A DNA stretch of 64,000 nt from an uncultured Hyphomicrobiales bacterium (GCA_903931945.1 CAIZEI010000182.1:16758-80757); one strand, 5' to 3'; numbered from the stretch's first letter, positions 1-9,173 are shown. The notes: generated by a model not told the origin, from the sequence alone. Made by a program: numbers and translations.

Positions 1-1318
1 CTATTGCTTCGGCGCGAAGACTTGTGCCGTTTTCGTAGGCTGCCTTTGCTATCGCAGCGGCCTGATCATAGCCAATGCGCGGCGCCAACGCAGTCACCAG
101 CATCAGCGAGCGTCCGACGAGCTCTCCGATTCTGGGCTCATTTGCCTGCAAGCCCTTGATACAGAATTTCCGGAAGCTCACGCAGGCGTCAGTCAGCAAT
201 TGAACCGATTGCAATACGCCGGAGATAATAACGGGCTTGTAGGCGTTGAGTTCAAATTGGCCCTGGGAGCCGCCGACGCTCACTGTTGTCTGATTGCCGA
301 ACACCCGGCAGCAGACCATGGTCATCGCTTCGCACTGGGTGGGATTGACTTTTCCGGGCATGATCGACGATCCCGGCTCGTTGGCTGGCAGGATCAACTC
401 GCCAAGCCCACAGCGCGGCCCGGATCCCAACAGGCGAATGTCATTGGCGATCTTGAACAGGCTTCCCGCCAGGGCCGAGAGCGCGCCATGCACGTAGACC
501 AGGGCGTCGTGAGCGGCGATGGCTTCGAACATGTTGCGCGCCGGCGTAAACGGTAAACCGGTGATTTCAGAGACGCCAAGGCAAAAGCGGGCGGAAAACT
601 CGGGATGAGTGTTCAGACCCGTGCCGACGGCGGTCGCGCCCTGAGCGAGGGCGTACAGCGACGTTGTGGCCTCGGCGACGCGTGCGCGACCCAGTTCAAC
701 TTGCGCCCTGTAGCCGGAAAACTCCTGACCAAGGGTGAGCGGCGTCGCGTCCTGTGCGTGGGTCCGGCCGATTTTGACGATGCGGGCGAAGGCGGCCTCC
801 TTGTCGAGCAAGGCTCCGGCCAGATCGTCGAGAGCTGGCGCCAGACCGCCGACGATTTCGCGCGCGGCGGCGATGTGCATCGCGCTCGGGAATGAATCAT
901 TCGATGACTGGCAAAGATTGACGTGATCGTTGGGATGGACGGGGCTTTTGCCTCCGCGTGCGCCGATCAACCGCTCGTTGGCAAGCGAGGCCAGGACCTC
1001 GTTGACGTTCATGTTGGTTTGGGTGCCGGATCCTGTTTGCCAAACTCTGAGAGGAAACTCCTCCTCCAATTGCCCGGCGATGACCTCGTCAGCGGCGGCC
1101 TCGATGGCCAGCGCGAGATCGGGCGCCAAAAGGCCCAGGTCGCAATTGACTTGCGCAGCGACCTTTTTGACCAGCGCCAACGCCGAGATCAGCGGCTTTG
1201 GCATGCGCTCATCGCCAATCGCGAAAAAATGACGGGAGCGTTCGGTCTGGGCGCCCCAATGATGTTCGGCGGGCACGTCTATTGCGCCAAAACTGTCTGT
1301 TTCGATGCGTGTCGCCAT
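1..1318 (-). CDS. fumC: Fumarate hydratase class II (partial, C-terminus off the window)
   Basis: Catalyses reversible hydration of fumarate to L-malate in the TCA cycle; cytosolic homotetramer. Reading the minus strand from ATG at 1318 gives an uninterrupted frame of about 439 codons running off the left edge. FumC is usually about 465 residues, so roughly 25 C-terminal residues are missing. The protein begins [18 protein letters not shown]. It carries the substrate-site stretch [13 protein letters not shown], the HPNDHVN segment and the superfamily signature [15 protein letters not shown] (about 338-382). These match fumarase rather than aspartase, argininosuccinate lyase or adenylosuccinate lyase, which share the fold. 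Gene and neighbour are separated by about 170 bp, so it probably has its own promoter. Confidence 0.93.
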   Translation of the reverse strand, partial: MATRIETDSFGAIDVPAEHHWGAQTERSRHFFAIGDERMPKPLISALALVKKVAAQVNCDLGLLAPDLALAIEAAADEVIAGQLEEEFPLRVWQTGSGTQTNMNVNEVLASLANERLIGARGGKSPVHPNDHVNLCQSSNDSFPSAMHIAAAREIVGGLAPALDDLAGALLDKEAAFARIVKIGRTHAQDATPLTLGQEFSGYRAQVELGRARVAEATTSLYALAQGATAVGTGLNTHPEFSARFCLGVSEITGLPFTPARNMFEAIAAHDALVYVHGALSALAGSLFKIANDIRLLGSGPRCGLGELILPANEPGSSIMPGKVNPTQCEAMTMVCCRVFGNQTTVSVGGSQGQFELNAYKPVIISGVLQSVQLLTDACVSFRKFCIKGLQANEPRIGELVGRSLMLVTALAPRIGYDQAAAIAKAAYENGTSLRAEAI

Positions 1319-1489
1319 TGTCGAGGCTCCTGGTTTCAGAGCGTTGGTTGGCGGCGCAAGCGCAGCCTTCCACAAAACCAGTTATATCTGTTACGGTTGC
1401 GAACACGCCAATTTATTCGAACTGGAACTCCGCCGGCCAAAAGCGTTGACCGCGCCGCGTTCGCGTGACGCGGCCCCTGCTAATCTGCG

Positions 1490-1903
1490 CTATTCGATAA
1501 CCTGAACAATACGGTGGGTTCGGGGATCGACGATGACGGTGCGATCGTTGACAATTGTATACCTGTACTCCTGGGCGCCGTATTCGGTTGGAACAGTGTA
1601 GTATGTGACGCCTTCGCCGGGAAGAATTGCGCCAACCGCCACCGGCCTGTCATACACGAACGAGGTATGATGTTCGTGCACTGCGTACTCACGAAAGCGC
1701 GGCTGTTGATCGACGCCGAGGAGGCCGGCGATTCCGCCGCCGACGGCTCCAACGACCCCACCGATTACGCCTCCAACCGGTCCTGCAGCGCGGTTGCCGT
1801 CGTGGGCGCCCTGTTCTGCGCCGCCTACGACCCCCTGAGCGCTTGCGACCGAGGACAAGGAAAATATCGCCATTGCGGCGATCGTAAGGTATTTCATTTT
1901 CAT
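1490..1903 (-). CDS. Exported DUF1236-type protein with glycine-zipper segment
   Basis: Small secreted protein (137 residues) of unknown role. The start at 1903 follows AGGAGACAG on the minus strand; the frame is open further upstream but without a ribosome site. Residues 1-24 form a Sec signal peptide ending SVASAQ. Residues about 40-65 are a Gly/Val-rich zipper (GGVIGGVVGAVGGGIAGLLG) that may insert in or associate with a membrane. The C-terminal half (YTIVNDRTVIVDPRTHRIV) resembles the DUF1236 repeat found in many exported rhizobial proteins. A weak partial copy of the region's 14-bp motif lies about 65 bp upstream (1968-1981). Function is not known. Confidence 0.75.
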   Translation of the reverse strand: MKMKYLTIAAMAIFSLSSVASAQGVVGGAEQGAHDGNRAAGPVGGVIGGVVGAVGGGIAGLLGVDQQPRFREYAVHEHHTSFVYDRPVAVGAILPGEGVTYYTVPTEYGAQEYRYTIVNDRTVIVDPRTHRIVQVIE

Positions 1904-2085
1904 TTGCTGTCTCCTGATGTTGGGAGAAATCTCCCCGGTAAATTTCACGATTGATTTTGGGATTTGCTCGGAATTGCGAGTCTGAATATCGAATGGCCGA
2001 TGTCGGGGTTGTCTACCCCGACGATCCATGCGCAAAGCCACGAAAATTGCGCATTTTTGCAGGCGCATCCGTATTCCATCCAATG

Positions 2086-2115
2086 ACGCCTGAATCGCGT
2101 GAGCAAATCAGGCGT
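2086..2115 (-). terminator. Possible hairpin after the outer-membrane protein gene
   Basis: An exact 8-bp inverted repeat (ACGCCTGA / TCAGGCGT) with a 14-base loop lies 16 bp past the stop of the minus-strand barrel gene. No T-run follows, so intrinsic termination is uncertain; it may only protect the mRNA end. Confidence 0.3.
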
Positions 2116-2130
2116 TATCGGTGACGGACC

Positions 2131-2979
2131 CTAGAATTTATAGTTCACACCCAGCCGCACGAGGCTGAACTGATTGTTGTTGCGGTTATTTGTGGTGAAG
2201 CTCGTGCCAGCGGCGATCGGCGCTGCTGATACGTAAGCGCCGTTGCCGCCGCCGCCAAGGTTCACATAAAGATACTCAAGTTTCGTCGTCCAGTGATTGG
2301 TGATGGCGTATTCCGCGCCAGCGCCCAGCGCGTAGCCGCTTCGCGATCCGCCATTTCCTCCATTGGTGAATGTCGCCGTCGGGACGCCAGGCGCCGCGCC
2401 TGCCGCATAATAATCAACGCTTCCATTCTGGTTGCGATTGTTGGCGTAGGCCCAACCGCCGGTCACATAGAGAAGCGTCCGGTCCATTGCATAACCCAAG
2501 CGTGCGCGCACCGTGCCAAAATAGTTGATTCCGTTGCCGCCGCCGCCATTCACCACGGCGTAGGCGTTCGGTTGAACGACGGCGGGGCGGGCCGCGAAGG
2601 CGTTGTTATTGCCGCTACCCGAAAGCCATTGCAGATCGGCTTCCGCGCCAAGAACAAATTGGCCAAACTGATAATTATATCCAAGTTGCCCGCCGCCGAG
2701 GAACTGCGCCGATGAATTGTTGGCGGCGCCAAATCCATAATAAGTCGTCGGCGCAAAGGCCGGGGCGAAGCCGTTCGCGGCATAGGCGCCATTGGCGTTG
2801 TTGTTCGCGAATGCCGCCCCCGCGTTCAAACCGACGTAAAATCCGGTCCATGTGAACATGGGAACAGCGATCTCGCTGAATTGTGGCGGAGCCTTGCGGG
2901 ACGGCAGATCAGCAGGCAGTGCGGCCGTTCCAGCTGCAATCAATGCGGCGGACGCCAATAAGAATCGCTTCATATGCAT
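2131..2979 (-). CDS. Outer-membrane beta-barrel protein (Omp31/OmpA-like porin family)
   Basis: A 282-residue outer-membrane barrel protein; members of this family are abundant surface proteins in Rhizobiales, some acting as small porins or adhesins. A signal peptide (MKRFLLASAALIAAGTAALP) is followed by the family hallmark FTWTGFYVGLNAGAAF near residue 45. Further on are Gly/Asn-rich strands and GTVRARLGYAMDRTLLYVTGGWAYA, and the chain ends in aromatic NYKF, the usual C-terminal barrel signal. Start is at 2979 or, equally possible, 2973 (second Met). A copy of the 14-bp motif sits 80-93 bp upstream at 3059-3072, suggesting control together with the stress genes further right. The Asn-rich loops are longer than usual. 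Confidence 0.88.
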   Translation of the reverse strand: MHMKRFLLASAALIAAGTAALPADLPSRKAPPQFSEIAVPMFTWTGFYVGLNAGAAFANNNANGAYAANGFAPAFAPTTYYGFGAANNSSAQFLGGGQLGYNYQFGQFVLGAEADLQWLSGSGNNNAFAARPAVVQPNAYAVVNGGGGNGINYFGTVRARLGYAMDRTLLYVTGGWAYANNRNQNGSVDYYAAGAAPGVPTATFTNGGNGGSRSGYALGAGAEYAITNHWTTKLEYLYVNLGGGGNGAYVSAAPIAAGTSFTTNNRNNNQFSLVRLGVNYKF

Positions 2980-3058
2980 TCCTCACAAGGTCACTGGAGT
3001 GGAGCTTCTGGTGTGACCGTTGCGACGTTCTGGCGCCCATGCGCTCTGGTGGATAGAA

Positions 3059-3072
3059 TCGGAATCTACTCA
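3059..3072 (-). promoter_or_regulatory. Conserved 14-bp motif, copy a (upstream of barrel protein)
   Basis: Reads TGAGTAGATTCCGA on the minus strand, followed by TTCTATC. It is one of six near-identical copies in the first 22.4 kb, all oriented toward a minus-strand gene; here it lies 80-93 bp before the start. It may be an activator site or part of a promoter. Confidence 0.6.
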
Positions 3073-3101
3073 GAATTCGGGAGTCTATTGCCTCGTTCGC
3101 G

Positions 3102-3470
3102 CTACTTTGCGCGCGACCAGATAATACGCTTGCAAATGAGGCCGCCGAGCACACATCCGGAGATAACAAGTTGATCGCCCGATAGCGTCATTTCGCCCGT
3201 AAAGTGAGCGCCATCCTCCGGATCGATTGCAGAACCTGACCATTTCAGGGGCCCTGTCTGCTTCATGCCATACAGCACCTGGTCGCCAACCCTGGCGTGA
3301 CTGGTGGGCAACAGATGCGCGATACGGGCGCATAAAACGGCTCCGCATCGCGATACAATGACTTTGGTGGCGCCGGAATCACGCGCCCAGACGCCAACCG
3401 GGGATGCATCTGCGAAAGCCGGCGACGCAAACAGAAGAATAAATGGAACTACGAGCGCATGCCTGGCCAT
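3102..3470 (-). CDS. Exported DUF2147-family protein
   Basis: A 122-residue secreted protein. The start at 3470 is preceded by AGGAG; an open frame extends further upstream but overlaps the permease gene and lacks a ribosome site. Signal peptide MARHALVVPFILLFASPAFA is followed by VGVWARDSGATKVIVSRCGAVLCARI, then segments on 'KWSGSAIDPEDGAHFTGEM', which resemble the DUF2147 fold (a small lipocalin-like beta barrel). Two Cys pairs could form disulfides in the periplasm. It starts only 22 bp after the ABC permease gene, so it is the last gene of the exporter operon. Its biochemical role is unknown; a role in envelope lipid or export stress is only inferred from context. Confidence 0.75.
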   Translation of the reverse strand: MARHALVVPFILLFASPAFADASPVGVWARDSGATKVIVSRCGAVLCARIAHLLPTSHARVGDQVLYGMKQTGPLKWSGSAIDPEDGAHFTGEMTLSGDQLVISGCVLGGLICKRIIWSRAK

Positions 3471-3492
3471 TCTGACGACTCCTGTTAAACAA

Positions 3493-4617
3493 TCAATCCA
3501 ATGTGCTGCGATAAAACCAGACCGCCACACCCAAAATCACAACTGTAAACAGCGCTATTGGCCAAAGATCGGGCAGAATGTCGTAAACGCCATTTCCCTT
3601 GAGCAACATCCCGCGCACGATTCGCATGGCGTGCGTGGTCGGGAAGATCTCGCCAATCCATTGCGCCCATGTTGGCATGCCACGAAACGGGAAAAAGAAG
3701 CCGGACAGCAGAAACGACGGCATCAATGTGAACTGCGCGAGTTGCTGGGCCTGCATCTGGTTGGCGGCGATTGTCGAAAATGTAAGCCCGAGGGCCAGAT
3801 TGCTGGCGATAAAAACGCCAAGCGCGAGCATCAGCAGAGGCAGGGAGCCGCGAATCGGCAATTGAAAGACCACCGCCGAAAAGACCAGGATCAAAGCAAC
3901 CTGCAAATAGCCGATCACGATATAGGGCGCGATCTTGGCGAGCATGATTTCGATCGGCCGCACAGGCATCGCCATCAGATTTTCCATCGTCCCACGCTCG
4001 CGTTCGCGGGTGATGGACAATGTTGTGATGAACATCGTTGACATCGTCAGGACCATGCAGATCAGACCTGGCACGATGTTGAGAACAGTGAGCTGTTCGG
4101 GATTGTATCGGGCGTGTACCTGGAACTGGAACGCAGGCGCGGCAGTCTGGGTCTGGCGCATTGACGGCAGATCGCGGTTCAGCGCCGTCGCAATTTGTCC
4201 GAGCGCGGCGGTTGCGTTGCCGATCGCCGAAGGATCGGTTGCGTCGGCGTCCACCAGGATCGACGGGGCGTCGCCGCGATCGACGGAACGATCGAAATTC
4301 GCGGGAAAATTGATGACGAAGAGCAAGTCGCCGGCGGCAAGCCCCTTTTCACCCTCCGCCTCGCTGGAAAGCAGCCTGATATCGTAATAGCCGGTATTTC
4401 GCATGGCGGTGACCAGCGTGCGTTCGTATTGGGACGGTTCAGCGATCAGCAAGCCGGTCGGCAGATTCTTGGGATTGCCATTGATTGCGAAACCAAACAG
4501 CAGCAATTGCATGATCGGCAAGGCGACGATCATGCGCAGGGTTGTCGGATCGCGCCGCACCTGAATCCATTCCTTGCGCAGCAACGCGCGCAGGCGATTG
4601 AACGAGAAGCCATTCAT
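3493..4617 (-). CDS. ABC-2 type exporter permease (YbhR/YbhS-like)
   Basis: Inner-membrane permease (374 residues) of a type V ABC exporter. The layout is family-typical: an N-terminal helix at about residues 28-46 (TLRMIVALPIMQLLLFGFAI), a large periplasmic domain to about residue 180, then five helices starting at VLNIVPGLICMVLTMSTMF and ending IALFTVVILGVAVWFY. The conserved ERERGTMENLMAMPVRP stretch follows the second helix. Its ATG overlaps the stop of the ATPase gene by 4 bp, so they are translationally coupled. E. coli YbhFSR has two permeases; only one is present here, so it probably works as a homodimer. Substrate is unknown; drug or lipophilic-compound efflux is plausible. Confidence 0.9.
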   Translation of the reverse strand: MNGFSFNRLRALLRKEWIQVRRDPTTLRMIVALPIMQLLLFGFAINGNPKNLPTGLLIAEPSQYERTLVTAMRNTGYYDIRLLSSEAEGEKGLAAGDLLFVINFPANFDRSVDRGDAPSILVDADATDPSAIGNATAALGQIATALNRDLPSMRQTQTAAPAFQFQVHARYNPEQLTVLNIVPGLICMVLTMSTMFITTLSITRERERGTMENLMAMPVRPIEIMLAKIAPYIVIGYLQVALILVFSAVVFQLPIRGSLPLLMLALGVFIASNLALGLTFSTIAANQMQAQQLAQFTLMPSFLLSGFFFPFRGMPTWAQWIGEIFPTTHAMRIVRGMLLKGNGVYDILPDLWPIALFTVVILGVAVWFYRSTLD

Positions 4618-5531
4618 TTGGGCTGCTCCCTCGCCGCGAGCTGATGGATGAAGACATCCTCAAGATTTGGTTCGACCTCCCGCCAAGTCAGGGCGCCGCC
4701 CTTGTATGTATGGATGGCCTGCTCGAGACCGCTGCGCTCTGTGCTCGCAACGTGCAGGACGCGCCCGAACACCGTTGCCGCCTCAACGCCGGGCGCGTGT
4801 CGCAGCTGGCGCGCGGCGCTGTCGACGTCCTCGCCGGTCGCCTCAAACGTTACGATGCCCGATTCACGCGTCAGTGTGTCCGCCGTTCCCTCGACGACAA
4901 TCCGCCCGTCGGCAAGATAGACGAGGCGCTTGCAACGCTCCGCCTCGTCCATGTAGTGCGTTGAAACGAGCACCGTCAGGCCTTCTCCGGCCATATCATG
5001 GATGAGATCCCAGAATTCCCGCCGCGCCTTGACATCAACGCCGGCGGTGGGTTCGTCGAGAAGGAGCAATTTCGGGCGATGCAGGACACAGGCGGCAAGG
5101 GCGAGCCGCTGTTTCCACCCGCCGGACAGATGCCCTGCGAGATCGCTCCGGTAGTCTCCAAGGCCCATGCGCGCAATAATATCGTCGATGGCGGCCCCAC
5201 TATCGGTCATTTCATAGACGCCGGCGACCAGTTCGAGATTCTCGACGACTGTGAGATCTTCGTAAAAACTGAAGCGCTGTGTCATATACCCAATCTGCTG
5301 ACGGATTTTTGGCGCCTCGCGCAGGATATCGAGTCCCAGGCAGGTTCCTGAGCCGCTATCGGGGACCAGCAGGCCGCAAAGCAGTCGGATTGTCGTCGTC
5401 TTGCCGCTTCCGTTCGCCCCGAGGAAACCGCAGATTTCGCTGGCGGCGACTTGTAGCGTGAAGCCATCGACAACCCGCCGTGCGCCAAAACTCTTGCAAA
5501 GATCATGCACATCGATGACGTAATCGGTCAT
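4614..5531 (-). CDS. ABC exporter ATP-binding protein (YbhF-like)
   Basis: Cytoplasmic ATPase subunit (305 residues) powering the adjacent ABC-2 permease. Visible motifs are Walker A GANGSGKTTT (about residue 38), Q-loop MTQRF, signature LSGGWKQRLALA, Walker B LLLLDEPTAGVD and H-loop STHYMDEA. The C-terminal region has the DUF4162-like accessory segment. E. coli YbhF carries two ATPase domains while this has one, so a homodimer is expected. The start at 5531 overlaps the stop of the membrane-fusion gene (ATGA); a longer in-frame extension exists but lies inside that gene. The operon order is membrane fusion protein, ATPase, permease, DUF2147. Confidence 0.92.
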   Translation of the reverse strand: MTDYVIDVHDLCKSFGARRVVDGFTLQVAASEICGFLGANGSGKTTTIRLLCGLLVPDSGSGTCLGLDILREAPKIRQQIGYMTQRFSFYEDLTVVENLELVAGVYEMTDSGAAIDDIIARMGLGDYRSDLAGHLSGGWKQRLALAACVLHRPKLLLLDEPTAGVDVKARREFWDLIHDMAGEGLTVLVSTHYMDEAERCKRLVYLADGRIVVEGTADTLTRESGIVTFEATGEDVDSAARQLRHAPGVEAATVFGRVLHVASTERSGLEQAIHTYKGGALTWREVEPNLEDVFIHQLAAREQPK

Positions 5532-6523
5532 TGCGGCGCTGCCGCGCCGACTGGCCGCACCATGACCGGCTGCCCGGGGTTGAGGAGTGCGGCCCGATCG
5601 GGCGACATCCGCGCCTCGATCATGAACACGAGTTTCGCCCGGCTCGACTCGCTGTAAATGACCGGCGGGGTGTATTCGACCTGTGGAGAAATAAAGGAAA
5701 TTTGCGCCGGCAGAGACCCCGCGCACCCATCGCAACTCAGCGCGACGGCGTCGCCTGGATGGATGTTGGCCAGGTCGCCTTCCGGTACGAAGAAACGCAC
5801 AAAAATATTGCCCGGCGGCAGGATCGATACAACAGGCGCGCCAGCGGCGAGCGTTTCGCCAGCGAGCGCCAGGACATCTGCGACCCTGCCAGCAACAGGC
5901 GAGGCGACTTTGCGTTGCGACAGCCGCCAGGCCGCCATTTCCAGAGCCGACTGGGCGGCCCGGACAGCGTCTTCCTGACCCTTGATTTCACGGTCGCGGC
6001 CAAGTGGCGCCTGCGCTTGCGCGAGCGCCGCCGTAAGCGCCGCCACGCGGGCAGTTGCTGACTGAAAATCGGCGCGCCGCTGCTCAAGCGTCTGCCGGGT
6101 AATTGCCCCGGACGGCAACAGGCCCTCGCCGCGCGTTAAATCAAGTTGTGTGCGTTCCAGCGTGGCGCGAGCATCGGCGAGATTTGCTTCAGCTTGCTCG
6201 ATTTCGGTGGATTTGCCAGCCGCCTGCAGATTGGCGAGTTGTTCCTGGGCTTGCCGCGCCTGGCGAGCCGCCTGATCGCGCGCAGCCCGGTCGGACCTGT
6301 CATCCTGTGCGAAAAGTGGCGCTCCCAAGGCGACAAGATCGCCGCGATGAACGGCAACCTCCGTCAGCAGGCCCTGTTGCGTCGGTCCGATCTTGACAAA
6401 ATCGGCTTCGGCATAGCCCTGCCACTGCGTCGGCGCTGGAGCCAGACTGCGATACCACCAAATGCCTCCTGCGCCTGCCAGGACGGCCAGTCCGACGAGG
6501 AAGACGATCGCAAACCTCGACAC
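5528..6523 (-). CDS. HlyD-family membrane fusion protein (YbhG-like)
   Basis: Periplasmic adaptor (331 residues) linking the ABC exporter to an outer-membrane channel. An N-terminal anchor helix (residues 4-24) is followed by the first lipoyl half (QGYAEADFVKIGPTQQGLL). A long helical hairpin rich in Ala/Gln/Arg spans about residues 75-195, then the second lipoyl half with VASPVAGRVADVLALAGE and a beta barrel (VRFFVPEGDLANIHPGD). The start is GTG at 6523 with AGGAG a few bases upstream. It is the first gene of a four-gene operon. No TolC-like gene is in the window, so the outer-membrane partner must be encoded elsewhere. Confidence 0.9.
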   Translation of the reverse strand: MSRFAIVFLVGLAVLAGAGGIWWYRSLAPAPTQWQGYAEADFVKIGPTQQGLLTEVAVHRGDLVALGAPLFAQDDRSDRAARDQAARQARQAQEQLANLQAAGKSTEIEQAEANLADARATLERTQLDLTRGEGLLPSGAITRQTLEQRRADFQSATARVAALTAALAQAQAPLGRDREIKGQEDAVRAAQSALEMAAWRLSQRKVASPVAGRVADVLALAGETLAAGAPVVSILPPGNIFVRFFVPEGDLANIHPGDAVALSCDGCAGSLPAQISFISPQVEYTPPVIYSESSRAKLVFMIEARMSPDRAALLNPGQPVMVRPVGAAAPQ

Positions 6524-6691
6524 GACTGCTCCTTTCCTGGCCAGTGCAATTGTCCCTTGCGGGGCGAGGCCGCCTTTTTGACACGACGCACATGCAACAA
6601 TGTTGATTTATCGCATTTGCGGTTGCAGGCAGTATCGATCAGCGAACTGATTTGATCGCCTGTAACTTGGATGAAACACAATGATCGTTGA

Positions 6692-6720
6692 AAGGCCGAA
6701 CCCGTTTTGAGTTCGGCCCT
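6692..6720 (-). terminator. Hairpin downstream of the YflT-like gene
   Basis: A 9-bp GC-rich inverted repeat (GGCCGAAC core on both arms, 10-base loop) lies about 40 bp past the stop of the gene ending at 6761. On the minus strand it is followed by CCTTTC, a very short T-tract, so it is a moderate terminator candidate between that gene and the exporter operon. Confidence 0.45.
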
Positions 6721-6760
6721 GAGTCGAGTCAGTCAAGTCGCTCTTTAACCGGCGGACGCT

Positions 6761-7321
6761 TCACGCCACCGCAGCAATCGGCTTGTCAGCGGCGTCCGCC
6801 TCCTTGAGGCCCGAATAAAGATCGTTGCGCGAAGGGTTGGCGGCGCGGATGATTTCCTTGGCCCGAAGCATTTCCGCCGGCGCGCCACGCGCCATGACAA
6901 GGAAACCGTCGGCTTTGATTTCGGCTTCGTATTGAACAACGCTGTCTTTGGGTATGCCAATACCGTAAAGCGCGGCTCCAATTGCGCTCAGGCCCCCAAC
7001 AACGACCGCATTCTCTATGCCGGACGCGACCATCGCGGCCAGATAGCCGAGCACAACGACGTGACCGGCAATCGGCACCGTCAGGAAGAGCCCGCCGAAG
7101 AAAAGTCCCCAGAAGCCGCCCCAGAATGCCCCGCGAGATCCCCAGAACTTGATCCGGTCGCCGGTGTTGTAGAACCCGACAACCTTTTCCTCGGTGTGGT
7201 AGCCTTTACCGACGACGCTCAGGTTTTTCATTTCAAATCCCGCAGCTGTGAGCTTCTTGACGGCCTCCTCGGCTTCGCGATGGTGGGGAAACACGGCGAT
7301 GACTGAATCGGTGTTCTGCAT
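6761..7321 (-). CDS. General-stress-protein-like membrane protein (YflT/GSP17M type)
   Basis: A 186-residue protein. The N-terminal 60 residues (VIAVFPHHREAEEAVKKLTAAGFEMKNLSVVGKGY) resemble the ferredoxin-like YflT/general stress protein 17M domain. A Gly/Phe-rich membrane segment follows (GAFWGGFWGLFFGGLFLTVP) and then an Ala/Gly helix around residues 90-115. The C-terminal part, VQYEAEIKADGFLVMARG, is the second half of the same alpha/beta unit. The start has AGGAGC 6 bases upstream. No copy of the 14-bp motif is seen in front, so it may be expressed separately from the neighbouring stress genes. The molecular function of this family is not established. Confidence 0.72.
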   Translation of the reverse strand: MQNTDSVIAVFPHHREAEEAVKKLTAAGFEMKNLSVVGKGYHTEEKVVGFYNTGDRIKFWGSRGAFWGGFWGLFFGGLFLTVPIAGHVVVLGYLAAMVASGIENAVVVGGLSAIGAALYGIGIPKDSVVQYEAEIKADGFLVMARGAPAEMLRAKEIIRAANPSRNDLYSGLKEADAADKPIAAVA

Positions 7322-7541
7322 TTTTTGCTCCTGTTGAAAGATGCTGCACGCGCGAGCTGGATGCTTTTGCGATGCGGTGTTGGACGAAAGGGATTTGCGG
7401 CGAACCGCGCAGGCGGCAATCGAGAGTTCATTGACAGGTGAAACGGCAATCGCGCGTCGGACGAGTCATGGACGCCAGAGCGCGCCGAAAGCCTGGCCCC
7501 GTGTTGGAACGGCGCGCCGGGCTATCGGTGGTTCTGAGGCG

Positions 7542-8033
7542 TCAACGCTTGCCCGGATGTCCGCCGCCGCCACGCGCTGCGCCACCGCCGTGCGCCAGAC
7601 CGCCGCCATGTGCCATACCGCCGCCACGGGTCCCGCCGCCAGCGCGCATTGCTGGCCCACCGCGGCGTCCTCCGAACGAAGCGCGCCCGCCGCCAACGTA
7701 TGACGGACCTGAAACATAGCCCGGCGCATATCCATAGTCGTAGGGTTGACCGTAGGAGTAGTTTGAGTAGTTGTTGTAATTCTGGTTGGCGATCACGCCT
7801 CCAAGAACTGCGCCAAACAATCCGAGAACGGCTCCGGGACCCACTCCACTACGACGACGGACGGGACGTCGATAACGAACCTCGCTGATCGCGGCTGATG
7901 TCGGCGTTGACAAGATTGATTCACCGACGACGCTCACCGGCCCGGCAAAGGCGGCAGGCGACGCCATAAGCGCCATCAGAAGGCCTGCCAGCATTCCCGC
8001 CGTGCGGACATATCCGGATTGAAGCATGTTCAT
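7542..8033 (-). CDS. Exported glycine-rich hypothetical protein
   Basis: A 163-residue exported protein that I cannot assign. AAGGAG lies directly before the ATG at 8033. The signal peptide ends near ASPAAFA (residue 30). A short Arg-rich stretch (RYRRPVRRRSG) and a hydrophobic Gly segment (GAVLGLFGAVLGGVIA) come next. Then come a Tyr/Asn/Gly tract (about residues 84-115) and a low-complexity Gly/His/Ala/Arg tail of repeated GGG(M/L)AHGGG units. This composition suggests a disordered surface or envelope protein; the histidines in the tail might bind metal, but that is speculation. It stands between stress-type genes on the same strand. Confidence 0.65.
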   Translation of the reverse strand: MNMLQSGYVRTAGMLAGLLMALMASPAAFAGPVSVVGESILSTPTSAAISEVRYRRPVRRRSGVGPGAVLGLFGAVLGGVIANQNYNNYSNYSYGQPYDYGYAPGYVSGPSYVGGGRASFGGRRGGPAMRAGGGTRGGGMAHGGGLAHGGGAARGGGGHPGKR

Positions 8034-8167
8034 TCTCCTTGAGTTATGTGGCCTGAGCGGCCCTGGAATGGACCCGCTCCGGCATTAATTGGCGGCGATC
8101 TCAGGCGTGCGCGTCGCACTAGCGACTCTCGACGCGATTTGCCGACCGGCGATACCGCGACGGACAA

Positions 8168-8662
8168 TCACATCCCGCTGGAGCGGGAATTCTCGCCGAA
8201 AATCCTGTCAGCTCGTTTTTGCTGTGCAGCAGGCATGGTCTCATACAACGCTGAAAAGGCGGGAATGAATTTTTTCAACCCGCTTGCATGATGATCCGCA
8301 ACGATCTGAAACGTTTTCAAATCGGTGACCGCCGTTTGGGATTTCATCCCGGCGGTCGTATCCTTCATTTCGCCGCGAAACGCAGCTTCATTATCGCGCA
8401 TGACTTTGGCGACAGGCGCCCAAAGATCTTCCTCGGCGGCTGTGATCTGCAGGCTGTCATGCAAACGCCTGATTCTTGTCTCGCTTCGCAGCGTAGCGCG
8501 CGCGATGTCCTCGGGCGTCGCCGGCGCCGTCGTGGCGACCGGCGCCGATGTCGCTGCGGGCTGCTGGGCATGGCTCCCTGTCGCGATCGCAGTCAATAGC
8601 ACGCCGCCAAGAAGTGACGCCGCGATTGCCGCTCGCCGGGTCTGCCTGATGGATATCGTCAT
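8168..8662 (-). CDS. Periplasmic Spy/CpxP-like (LTXXQ-type) protein
   Basis: A 164-residue exported helical protein resembling the Spy/CpxP chaperone family, which buffers envelope protein stress. A signal peptide (ending GSHAQQ) leads into a Pro/Ala/Thr linker. A helical core follows: RIRRLHDSLQITAAEEDLWAPVAKVMRDN, where ITAAEEDLW corresponds to the LTxxQ-like turn, then a second helix pair ending PAAQQKRADRIF. The motif differs from canonical LTxxQ, so the assignment is to the general fold only. AGGA precedes the ATG. Copy b of the 14-bp motif is 128 bp upstream. Confidence 0.7.
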   Translation of the reverse strand: MTISIRQTRRAAIAASLLGGVLLTAIATGSHAQQPAATSAPVATTAPATPEDIARATLRSETRIRRLHDSLQITAAEEDLWAPVAKVMRDNEAAFRGEMKDTTAGMKSQTAVTDLKTFQIVADHHASGLKKFIPAFSALYETMPAAQQKRADRIFGENSRSSGM

Positions 8663-9173
8663 GTCGATCCTCGTGAAGCTGTTCAGGCGGAAATGATTTC
8701 CCGCGATGGATTCTGCGAAGCGCGGCCTGTCTTGATCAGGTCGATGCTACATTTGGACGATAGGCCATTCCTCGAGAGCTTCGATAGACTCGGAATGTAC
8801 TTAGTGATCGCGACAAGCGTGGGAAACGCGATGCGGATTCGGGCGCCGTTGCGCTGGCGGGGGACTGTCGCCGCGCGGCTGCAATTCGTTCGCTAGGGGC
8901 TTTGGTTTTTCACAGCGAAGAAACGTCATTTGCGAAGATATCGCCCGGCTAAATGGCCGCAACTAACGACCAACGCGAGTCTTTCCATGAGCGACAGGCA
9001 GCGCGCCAGTTGAAACGCTCTCGGCAACTGCGCTTGTGATCGCTGCAGCCGGCTTTCCGCCTCTAACTGAACAGCGATACGGGACCATCGTTCAGGTGCT
9101 CACCCCCAGCGCCATGAGACGCCGTTCCTCATCGACTTGCGAAAATCGCCAGACAAAGCAGGCCAAAGCACAT
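8663..9173. other. Gene-poor stretch with motif copy b
   Basis: About 500 bp with no convincing gene; short open frames here lack ribosome sites and protein-like composition. It holds the leader and motif copy b (8790-8803) of the Spy-like gene. The rest probably belongs to the same decayed region as the DUF883 remnant to its right. Confidence 0.5.
8790..8803 (-). promoter_or_regulatory. Conserved 14-bp motif, copy b (upstream of Spy-like gene)
   Basis: Reads TAAGTACATTCCGA on the minus strand, then GTCTATCG. It differs from the consensus TGAGTANATTCCGA at one fixed position. Distance to the start codon is about 128 bp, the longest of the six. Confidence 0.55.
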
